A DNA stretch of 64,000 nucleotides from Sphingomonas aerolata. GTDB taxonomy: Bacteria; Pseudomonadota; Alphaproteobacteria; Sphingomonadales; Sphingomonadaceae. The position numbers and the translations under genes were made by a program. Each line of letters opens with the position of its first letter. Positions within the stretch are counted from its first letter, which is position 1. The notes beneath the pieces are model-generated. The model was given only the letters and a program-made list of their open reading frames with translations, had not been told where the DNA came from and did not search any database. Location: the NCBI RefSeq assembly GCF_003046295.1, contig NZ_PZZN01000001.1, forward strand, positions 310,001 through 374,000, in the 5' to 3' direction. Shown one piece after another: positions 33,148 through 40,256 of the stretch.

Positions 33148-36100
33148 ATGATCATCGGCCTGTCACACCGCGCACGCGGCCCTGCTGTCTTGCGCGCGCT
33201 TCTTATCGGCAGCGCGATGATCCCGCTCGCGATCGGGATCGCCCGCGCCGAACCGGTCGATGGCCCCGCCGCAGCCGCAGCCCCCGCCCCGCGTGGCAAT
33301 GCCAGCATCACGGGCACGATCTCGCAGGCCGGCAGCGGCGACTATCTCGACGGCGCATCGGTCTCGATCCCCGCGCTGGGTCTCGCGACCGCGGCGGATC
33401 GCGCGGGCCGGTTCACGCTGGCCGGGATCCCCGCCGGGACGCATGACGTCGTGGTCCGCTATGTCGGCTTTCCCGATGCCCGGCGCAGCGTCACGGTCAC
33501 CGACGCGGCGGTCGTGCTCGATGTCGCGATGACGATCGAGACCAGTGCCGACGGCGACGAGATCGTCGTTTCGGGATCGCGCCCGATCGCCGAGTCCGAA
33601 GCGGCGGCGCTGCAGATCCAGCGGACCAGCCCCTCGCTGGTCTCAGTGATCGCGTCGGATTCGATCGGGCGCCTGCCCGACCAGAATGTGGCGCAGGCGG
33701 TCAGCCGCCTGCCTGGCGTCGGCGTCCAGCGCGACCAGGGCCAGGCTCGCTACATCACGCTGCGGGGCAGCCCGATCAACTGGACGACATTGTCGTTCGA
33801 CGGGATCAACGTGGTCAGCCCGGAGGGTCGTGACGCCCGGTTCGACTCGATCCCCTCGGCGATCGCGTCGCAGATCATCGTGCGGAAAGCGGTGACCCCC
33901 GACATGACCGGCGAGACGATCGCGGGCAATGTCGACATCATCACCCGCTCGGCGTTCGACTATCCGGGGCTGAAGGTTCAGGCCAAGGGCGGCCTCGGTC
34001 ATGTCGAGCTCGGCAAGAAGACCGAATATGAAGGCTCGCTGGTCGTATCTGACCGGTTTGACACGGGGATCGGCGAATTCGGCATCGTCTCGTCCGCCAG
34101 CCTCTATCGCCGCGGCATGGTCACCGACAATTTCGAGACCGATTTCGAAGCGGTCGACCGCGACCTGCGCCCCGGGTACGAGACACGCAACTGGGCGCGC
34201 GAGACCGAGAACAAGCTCTACCGGCTGACGCGCAAGAACTATTCGCTGTCGAGCCGGCTCGACTGGCGCCCCGCCCCCGGCCACAAGCTGTTCGCCGAGA
34301 CGATCTACTCCGCGTTCGAGGATGACGAGCAGCGCAACAATTACATCTTCGATCTCGACGACCAGCAGTCGCGCACCCCGAACGGCACCGCCGCCTGCGC
34401 GGTCAATGCGCGACCGGCCTCGGGCACCACGGGCTATGCCGATGTCTGCACGGGCAACACCCCCCTGCTCGGCACGGTGTACGGGATCGATCTCAATTCG
34501 AACTTCACGGTGCGCAAGTACAAGCAGTCGGTGTTCACCAACACGCTGGGCGGTGATCACGAACTCGGCGACTGGAAGGTCGCGTGGCGCGGCAACTACA
34601 CCCGGTCGATCGACGACCGGTCGCAGCCTGCGCAGCTCAACTATGACAGCCCCTCGTTCGGCACCAACGGTGCGAATGCCGCCAACCGCCTGACCGTCGG
34701 CTATGACCTGACCGATCCGCAGCTCGCCAAGGTGCAGCTGTACCGGACGATCCGCAACGCAGATGGCAGCTTTTCGCGCGGCGACCGGGTCACGGCGATC
34801 GAGGATTTCCCGCGCACCCTGTCGCGCCTGCGCTCGCTCAAGGCGCAGGACGTGACCGAGGCCTATACCGCCAAGCTCGACATCAGCCGCGAGGCGTCGG
34901 TGTTCGGCGCCTCGACGATCCTCGCCGCCGGCGTGCGCTATGACGACCGCACCAAGACGTCGAACGAATATCTGCTCGATCTGTCTACGCCCGCGCAGTT
35001 CGCCGCGGCGGGTATCGCGACGAACTATTCGGCGATCGCCAAGCCCGGCGGGTTCCAGGGCGAGATCCCGCTCGGCTACACCTTCCAGTATTTCGACCGC
35101 GACAAGGTTCTCGGACTGGTCGATCAGGCCAAGGCGGTCGGCAGCTATGTTCGCAGCGACGCCAATTTCTACGACGTCGGCGAGAAGGTCTATTCGGCCT
35201 ATGCGATGGCGACCGCGACGACCGGCTGGGGCAGCATCATCGGCGGCGCCCGCGTCGAGCATATCCGCAACGACGCACGCGCCTTCTCGATCGGCACGGT
35301 CGGCACCGGCAGCGCGGCGACGACGGTCACAACACCGATCGACGTGAAGTCGAGCCAGACGCTGGTCTATCCGAGCCTCCACCTCAACTGGGACGTCGAC
35401 GACCGGATGAAGGCACGGCTGTCGTTCAACACCGGCGCCGCACGCCCCGATTATGATCAGCTGCGCCCCAATCTCAGCTATAACGATGCGAACGCCACCA
35501 TCTCCGGCGGCAATCCCGATGCGAAGCCCGAAAAGGCGAAGGGCGTCGATCTCTACGTCGAATATTACACGATGCCGCGCGGCTTCCTGTCGATCGGCGC
35601 CTATTACAAGGACGTCACCGACGTACTGTTCGATTCGACGCAGACGTTCGGGCGGACGACGCTGAACACCGGCGGCGTCGACCGATCGGGCTATCTCTAT
35701 TCGACGATCGTCAACGGCGGCAGCGGCTATATCATGGGCATCGAGGGTGCGATCCAGCAGCAGCTCGAGCCCTTCACCGCCGATCTCGGGCTGCCCGAAT
35801 GGATGGGTGGCTTCGGCGTCCAGCTCAACGCGACGATCAATAAGAGCCGCGCCGAGACGCCGGGGACCGCGGCCCTGCCCTCGCGCAAGGTGCCGCTGCC
35901 CGGTGCGTCGGACGCGATCTACAATCTGATCGCCTATTACGAGAAATACGGCTTTTCGGCGCGGGTGTCCTATCAGAACCGCTCGGCATGGCTCGATGCG
36001 ATCGGCGGCACCGACACGATCGGCGGCGTCGTCCGCGGGATCGATGGCGGCGACTTCTACTGGGCGAAGGACAATGAGCTAGACGCCAGCGTGCGCTATG

Positions 36101-36246
36101 CGATCAACAACAATGTCGAGATCTATGGCGATTTTGCCAATCTGCTGAACGGCCCGGGCCGCCGCTATGCCGGCTCGTCCGCCTATACGATCGAGCATGA
36201 GACGTTCGGGCGGCGCTATACCGGCGGCGTGCGGGTGACCTTCTGA
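33148..36246 (+). CDS. TonB-dependent receptor, probably for phytate or other organic phosphates
   Basis: The 1032-residue outer-membrane protein has a signal peptide (residues 1-34, ARA-E), a CarboxypepD_reg-like beta-sandwich (about 52-132: ASITGTI...LDGASVSIPALGL...DRAGRFTLAGIPAGTHDVVVRYVGF), a TonB-box-like DEIVVSG (137-143) and a plug with LPDQNVAQAVSRLPGVGV and ITLRG. The barrel closes with TGGVRVTF. The phytase gene overlaps its stop by 1 nt (TGATG), so the two are translationally coupled. In sphingomonads and Caulobacter-like bacteria, beta-propeller phytases are often paired with such receptors. Uptake of phytate or its partly dephosphorylated products is inferred from that context and from a Pho-box-like repeat upstream. 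Confidence 0.92.
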   Translation: MIIGLSHRARGPAVLRALLIGSAMIPLAIGIARAEPVDGPAAAAAPAPRGNASITGTISQAGSGDYLDGASVSIPALGLATAADRAGRFTLAGIPAGTHDVVVRYVGFPDARRSVTVTDAAVVLDVAMTIETSADGDEIVVSGSRPIAESEAAALQIQRTSPSLVSVIASDSIGRLPDQNVAQAVSRLPGVGVQRDQGQARYITLRGSPINWTTLSFDGINVVSPEGRDARFDSIPSAIASQIIVRKAVTPDMTGETIAGNVDIITRSAFDYPGLKVQAKGGLGHVELGKKTEYEGSLVVSDRFDTGIGEFGIVSSASLYRRGMVTDNFETDFEAVDRDLRPGYETRNWARETENKLYRLTRKNYSLSSRLDWRPAPGHKLFAETIYSAFEDDEQRNNYIFDLDDQQSRTPNGTAACAVNARPASGTTGYADVCTGNTPLLGTVYGIDLNSNFTVRKYKQSVFTNTLGGDHELGDWKVAWRGNYTRSIDDRSQPAQLNYDSPSFGTNGANAANRLTVGYDLTDPQLAKVQLYRTIRNADGSFSRGDRVTAIEDFPRTLSRLRSLKAQDVTEAYTAKLDISREASVFGASTILAAGVRYDDRTKTSNEYLLDLSTPAQFAAAGIATNYSAIAKPGGFQGEIPLGYTFQYFDRDKVLGLVDQAKAVGSYVRSDANFYDVGEKVYSAYAMATATTGWGSIIGGARVEHIRNDARAFSIGTVGTGSAATTVTTPIDVKSSQTLVYPSLHLNWDVDDRMKARLSFNTGAARPDYDQLRPNLSYNDANATISGGNPDAKPEKAKGVDLYVEYYTMPRGFLSIGAYYKDVTDVLFDSTQTFGRTTLNTGGVDRSGYLYSTIVNGGSGYIMGIEGAIQQQLEPFTADLGLPEWMGGFGVQLNATINKSRAETPGTAALPSRKVPLPGASDAIYNLIAYYEKYGFSARVSYQNRSAWLDAIGGTDTIGGVVRGIDGGDFYWAKDNELDASVRYAINNNVEIYGDFANLLNGPGRRYAGSSAYTIEHETFGRRYTGGVRVTF

Positions 36247-37265
36247 TGCGCGGACTGCCGCTCGTCGCGCTGATCCTCGCCGGGTGCGCGACCACAAGCA
36301 TGCCCCAGACGGCCACCGCGCCGCTGGTCGCGGCGACCGCGGAAACCGATCCGGTCGATACCGCGGCGGATGCGGCGGACGATCCCGCAATCTGGCGCAA
36401 CCCCGCGGACCCGGCGAAGAGCCTGGTCATCGGGACCGACAAGAAGGCGGGCATCCACGTCTACAGCCTGGCCGGCAAGCGGCTGAGCTTCACGCCCGCC
36501 GACCGGCTGAACAATGTCGACCTGCGCGCGGTCGGCACGCGCGTCATCGCGGCGGCGAGCGACCGCGCCAATGTCGACGTCGCACACGTCTCGCTGTTCA
36601 CGCTCGACACCGCGGCGGCGAGGCTCGTGCCGCTCGGCCGCTTCCCGGTCGGCCCGGGCGAGGCTTACGGCATGTGCCTGTGGACGCGCGCGCGCGATCA
36701 CGCGCTGTTCGGCTTCGTCGTGCTGAAGGACGGGCGGATTGATCAGGTCGCGATCGACGTCTCGGGCACGGTCCCCAAGGTCACGACCGTCCGCTCGATG
36801 AAGCTCGCGAGCCAGGCCGAGGGCTGCGTCGTCGACGACCGGACCGGGCTGCTCTACGTCGCGGAAGAAGATGTCGGGCTCTGGCGGTTCGACGCGGATC
36901 CGGCAGCACCGGGGACGCCGACGCCGATCGCGCAGGTCGACGGCAAGACGCTCGTCGCCGATGCGGAAGGCCTCGCGCTCGCGCCCTCGGGCCGACGCGG
37001 CGGCTATCTGGTCGTCTCGAGCCAGGGCGACAACGCCTACACGCTCTACCGCCTGCCCGGCGTCACCTATGCGGGACGGTTCCGGATCGGCGGCGGGGCG
37101 ATCGACGGGACCAGCGATACCGACGGCATCGACCTGATGCTCGGCGATTTCGGCCCGGCCTATCCGGGCGGCCTGTTCGTCGCGCAGGACGGCGACAACG
37201 CCCCCGACACGCAGAACTTCAAGTTCGTCAGCTGGACCGCCGTGCGCCGCGCCCTGCGCCGCTAG
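36246..37265 (+). CDS. Beta-propeller phytase (3-phytase), lipoprotein
   Basis: The 339-residue product has a lipoprotein signal (LILAGC, C14) and the beta-propeller phytase fold: DAADDPAIWRNPADPAKSLVIGTDKKAGIHVYSLAGK, then LNNVDLRAV, GLYVAEED-like GLLYVAEEDVGLWRF, and GGYLVVSSQGDNAYTLYRL. These acidic strands bind the calcium ions and phosphates used in catalysis. It releases phosphate from phytate (inositol hexakisphosphate) in the periplasm or at the surface. The start overlaps the TonB receptor stop, and phosphate-dependent control through the upstream Pho-box-like repeat is likely. The family normally has about 320-380 residues without repeats, so it appears complete and single-domain. 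Confidence 0.93.
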   Translation: MRGLPLVALILAGCATTSMPQTATAPLVAATAETDPVDTAADAADDPAIWRNPADPAKSLVIGTDKKAGIHVYSLAGKRLSFTPADRLNNVDLRAVGTRVIAAASDRANVDVAHVSLFTLDTAAARLVPLGRFPVGPGEAYGMCLWTRARDHALFGFVVLKDGRIDQVAIDVSGTVPKVTTVRSMKLASQAEGCVVDDRTGLLYVAEEDVGLWRFDADPAAPGTPTPIAQVDGKTLVADAEGLALAPSGRRGGYLVVSSQGDNAYTLYRLPGVTYAGRFRIGGGAIDGTSDTDGIDLMLGDFGPAYPGGLFVAQDGDNAPDTQNFKFVSWTAVRRALRR

Positions 37266-37356
37266 CCCGCAACGTCCGGAGGGAACGTCTGGGGCCATCC
37301 CGCGCTATAGGATCTGGCATCGATCGGCGTATCGAGAGGCCGCAGATCCGAGGACG

Positions 37357-37608
37357 ATGATGACCCAGACCCGTACCGCGACGCTGCACCGGATGGTGCT
37401 GCCCGATCACACCTGCCCGTTCGGCGTTCGCGCCAAGCAGCTGCTTCAGGCAGAAGGCTATGACGTCGACGACCAGATCCTCCGCGATCGGGACAGGGTC
37501 GAGGCGTTCAAGACCGAGCACGGCATCGCGACGACCCCGCTGATCGTCATCGATGGCGAGACGATCGGTGGCTGCGACGATCTCGAACGCTATCTGGCGG
37601 AGCGCTGA
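37357..37608 (+). CDS. Monothiol glutaredoxin-like protein
   Basis: The 83-residue protein has a thioredoxin fold with active site C20-P-F-G23; the second cysteine is replaced by Gly. The cis-proline motif TTP (58-60) and the glutathione-binding GG-C-DD (GETIGGCDDL) are present. Such proteins reduce mixed disulfides with glutathione or carry Fe-S clusters. GAGG precedes two tandem ATGs; the first was kept. It is the first gene of a tight cluster with tspO (3-nt gap) and a DCC protein, suggesting a shared redox job. Confidence 0.88.
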   Translation: MMTQTRTATLHRMVLPDHTCPFGVRAKQLLQAEGYDVDDQILRDRDRVEAFKTEHGIATTPLIVIDGETIGGCDDLERYLAER

Positions 37609-37611
37609 CCG

Positions 37612-38187
37612 ATGGCCCATCCTGATCACCATCCGGTCGCGTCGCCCGTACCGGCGCATGCGCCACCGCCACCGCCAGTGCTGTCGCGGACCGCTGCCGC
37701 ACTGATCGTCGTGTCGGTCCTCGGCGTCAGCGCCGCGATCGGTCGCCGCAATGCGCCCGACCCCTCTCATCCGCGGACCCGCCGCTGGTACAAGCGGCTC
37801 GACAAGCCCAGCTATACGCCGCCCGATGCCGTGTTCGGCGCGGTGTGGCCGGTGCTCGAGACCGGGCTCGCCGTCGGTGGATATCGTCTGCTCCGCCAGC
37901 CCGCAGGGCCACGTCGCACGAGTGCGGTCGGGCTGTGGCTGCTCAACACCGCAATGGTCGGCGGCTGGACCGAGATCTTCTTTCACAAGCGGGCGCTGCG
38001 ATCCGGCGCGGTCGTCGCAGGCACGATGGTCGCAACCGGCGGTGCGTATGTCGCGGCGGCGGCGAAGGTCGATCGTCCCGCGGCGCTGCTCGGCGTGCCG
38101 TTCGTGGGCTGGCTCGGCTTTGCGACATTGCTCGCCACGCGGATCAGCGCACGCAACCCCGACTCCGACGCGGCGGACGCCCGGTGA
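37612..38187 (+). CDS. TspO/MBR family membrane protein
   Basis: This 191-residue inner-membrane protein has five helices. The family signature is WYKRLDKPSYTPPDAVFGAVWPVLE, followed by LLNTAMVGGWTEIFFHK and a final helix with FATLLATRISARN. TspO proteins bind and break down porphyrins and respond to oxidative and light stress. An extra Pro/His-rich N-terminus (residues 1-24) precedes the first helix. It starts 3 nt after the glutaredoxin stop and overlaps the DCC gene (GTGA), forming one operon. Confidence 0.85.
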   Translation: MAHPDHHPVASPVPAHAPPPPPVLSRTAAALIVVSVLGVSAAIGRRNAPDPSHPRTRRWYKRLDKPSYTPPDAVFGAVWPVLETGLAVGGYRLLRQPAGPRRTSAVGLWLLNTAMVGGWTEIFFHKRALRSGAVVAGTMVATGGAYVAAAAKVDRPAALLGVPFVGWLGFATLLATRISARNPDSDAADAR

Positions 38188-38555
38188 CCGATCTGGTCGT
38201 CTGGCATGACGGCGACTGCCCGTTATGCCGGCGCGAGATCGCGCTCATGCGGCGGCTCGACCGGCGCGGCGCGATCACCTTCGTCGATGCCACCGATCCC
38301 GATGCGACTTGCCCGATCGACCGCCGGGACCTGCTCGCGCGGTTTCATGCGCGTGAGGACGGGACGATGCTGTCGGGCGCGGCGGCGTTCGCCGCGATGT
38401 GGCGCGCAATCCCGATGCTGCGGCCACTCGGCCTGCTCGCGCGTAACGGCACGGCGCTCCGCCTGCTAGAGCGTGCCTATCTCGGCTTCCTCGTAGTGCG
38501 ACCCCGCCTGCAGGCCGCGCTGCGCGGCCGACAGGCGGGCGAACGGGGGCGTTAA
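38184..38555 (+). CDS. DCC-family thiol-disulfide oxidoreductase (DUF393)
   Basis: The 123-residue protein has the defining D-x-D-C-P-L-C motif (WHDGDCPLC, C12 and C15), then EIALMRRLDRRGAITFVDATD and LLARFHAREDGTMLSGAAAFAAMWRAIP. These are thioredoxin-like proteins of unsettled function, often near membrane or heme proteins. The GTG start at 38184 overlaps the tspO stop by 4 nt (GTGA), so translation is coupled. Its stop overlaps the stop of the convergent dehydrogenase gene. Confidence 0.88.
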   Translation: MTDLVVWHDGDCPLCRREIALMRRLDRRGAITFVDATDPDATCPIDRRDLLARFHAREDGTMLSGAAAFAAMWRAIPMLRPLGLLARNGTALRLLERAYLGFLVVRPRLQAALRGRQAGERGR

Positions 38556-39415
38556 AGCCCGGCGTTGCGCCGGACGACGGCGCCCACCGCCGACCAGTCG
38601 ACATCTCCCCCCCCCTGCGCGATCGCGGCGCGCAGATGATCGCGCACCACGCCGAGCAGCGGCATCGGCGTACGCAGGCGGCCCGCCGCGGTGTCGACGA
38701 GGTTCATGTCCTTCAGCCCCAGCGGTGCGGCAAAGCCCGCGGGTGTAAACCGCTGTTCGACCAGCATCTCGCCGTACGTCTTGTAGACCGGCGCGTTGAA
38801 CAGCGTACCCGTCAGCACCTCGAGCAGCAGCGCCGGTTCGACCCCGCCCTTTTCCGCCAGCGTCATCGCCTCCGCCATCGCCTCGACCGCCGCCATGATC
38901 ATGAAGTTGCCGCTGAGCTTCACCAGATTGGCGGCGGACGGCGTCTCGCCGACACGGAACACACGCTGGCTGATGGCATCCAGTGCGGGCCCGCACCGGG
39001 CGATCAGATCGTCGCGTCCCGCCGCAACGACGAACAGCATCGCCGCCGCCGCCGCGGGCGGACGACCGAAGACGGGGGCCGCGACATAGCCTCCGGCCCC
39101 GTCCTGATCCGCCGTCAGCCGCTCCGCCAGCGCGACGCTGATCGTGCTGTGCGATACATGGACCGCCGGCGCACCGAGGATCCCGTCATCGCCGTAGACC
39201 ACCGCCTCCAGTGCGGCATCGTCCGCCAGCATCGTCATCACCACGTCGCCCTGCGCCGCTTCGGCGGGCGTCGCGGCCCGAGTCGCGCCGCGTTCGACCA
39301 GCGCATCGGCCTTGTCCGGCGAGCGGTTCCACACCGTCACCTCATGACCCGCCTCTACCAGATTGGCAGCCATCGCATGCCCCATCTGGCCCAGACCGAT
39401 AAACCCGATTCTCAT
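38552..39415 (-). CDS. 3-Hydroxyisobutyrate dehydrogenase-family NAD(P)-dependent oxidoreductase
   Basis: The 287-residue protein has an N-terminal Rossmann domain (IGFIGLGQMGHAMAANLVEAGHEVTVWNRS) and a C-terminal helical domain with catalytic Lys in SGNFMIMAAVEAMAEAM / GLKDMNL (VKLSGN and LKD motifs). It oxidises or reduces a beta-hydroxy acid; 6-phosphogluconate-like, tartronate semialdehyde and succinic semialdehyde reductases share this fold, so the substrate is open. The start at 39415 has AAGGGA 8 nt upstream; an in-frame ATG 6 nt earlier is too close to it. It is divergent from a TetR regulator whose operator lies between, suggesting that the regulator controls it. Confidence 0.9.
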   Translation of the reverse strand: MRIGFIGLGQMGHAMAANLVEAGHEVTVWNRSPDKADALVERGATRAATPAEAAQGDVVMTMLADDAALEAVVYGDDGILGAPAVHVSHSTISVALAERLTADQDGAGGYVAAPVFGRPPAAAAAMLFVVAAGRDDLIARCGPALDAISQRVFRVGETPSAANLVKLSGNFMIMAAVEAMAEAMTLAEKGGVEPALLLEVLTGTLFNAPVYKTYGEMLVEQRFTPAGFAAPLGLKDMNLVDTAAGRLRTPMPLLGVVRDHLRAAIAQGGGDVDWSAVGAVVRRNAGL

Positions 39416-39563
39416 GATCATAATCCCTTGTCCGACCGCAGCAGGATCACCCGCCGGTCCTGCCCCGCCCAACGCGCGGGCGGCGCGGATGTTCGACGCG
39501 CGCATGCCGGTCGATCGGTCCCGGAACGTCCGGGATACTGGACGTTTTTCCACTTGTGCCTAT

Positions 39564-39577
39564 ATACCGACTGGTAT
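39564..39577. promoter_or_regulatory. Probable TetR operator (ATACC-N4-GGTAT) overlapping the regulator start
   Basis: A perfect 5-bp-arm palindrome ATACC-GACT-GGTAT ends inside the regulator's start codon (ATG at 39576-39578). An operator here fits autorepression by the TetR protein and control of the divergent dehydrogenase. The same palindrome with a different centre occurs at 45564-45577. Confidence 0.6.
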
Positions 39578-40190
39578 GAATAGCTTGTGCACTCTCACCG
39601 CCCCCAAGGGCCGCCCCCGCGAGTTCGATCTCGAGGAGGCGCTTGCGGCCGCGCTGCGCGTTTTCTGGCGAAACGGATATGAGGCGGCGTCGATGGCCGA
39701 ACTCACGGCCGAGATGAAGATCACCAAGCCGAGCCTTTATGCCGCGTTCGGCAACAAGGAAGCGCTGTTTCACAAGGCGCTCGACCTCTATGAGCGCGAA
39801 AAGCTCGCTTATATGACCTCCGCGCTCGATGCGCCGACCGCCAAGGCGGTGGCCGAGCGGCTGCTGCGCGGGGCGCTTCAGATGCAGACGAGCACCTGCG
39901 ATCCCAAGGGGTGCCTGAGCATCATCAGCAGCGTTGCCTGTGGCGTCGAGGCCGAACCGATCAAGGCCGAGGTCGCCAAACGCCGCGAGTCGTCACAGGC
40001 TGCGCTGATCCGCCGGTTCGACGAGGCCAAGGCTGCGGGCGAGTTCCCCGACGGTCTCGAGTCGCCTGCCCTCGCGCGCTATCTGTTCGCGGTCATGCAG
40101 GGGCTGGCGATCCAGGGCGGATCGGGCGCCACCTGTGGCGAGCTCAATCAGCTTGTCGACACCTGCATGATGGTCTGGCCGACGCGCTAG
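39576..40190 (+). CDS. TetR-family transcriptional regulator
   Basis: The 204-residue protein has a TetR_N helix-turn-helix (residues 12-60: GRPREFDLEEALAAALRVFWRNGYEAASMAELTAEM, then ITKPSLYAAFGNKEALFHKAL). The C-terminal ligand domain is cysteine-containing (STCDPKGCLSII, SVACGVEAEPIKAEV), which may allow electrophile or redox sensing. The frame is open upstream, but the ATG at 39576 gives the usual family N-terminus and coincides with a palindromic operator, implying leaderless or operator-occluded expression. It is divergent from the dehydrogenase gene, its likely target. Confidence 0.9.
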   Translation: MNSLCTLTAPKGRPREFDLEEALAAALRVFWRNGYEAASMAELTAEMKITKPSLYAAFGNKEALFHKALDLYEREKLAYMTSALDAPTAKAVAERLLRGALQMQTSTCDPKGCLSIISSVACGVEAEPIKAEVAKRRESSQAALIRRFDEAKAAGEFPDGLESPALARYLFAVMQGLAIQGGSGATCGELNQLVDTCMMVWPTR

Positions 40191-40256
40191 GCGCCGGGGC
40201 ACGCACGCCTCCGTCGCGCGCTCCCCTCCCCCCGGCACGGTCGCTGCCGGTCAGGA

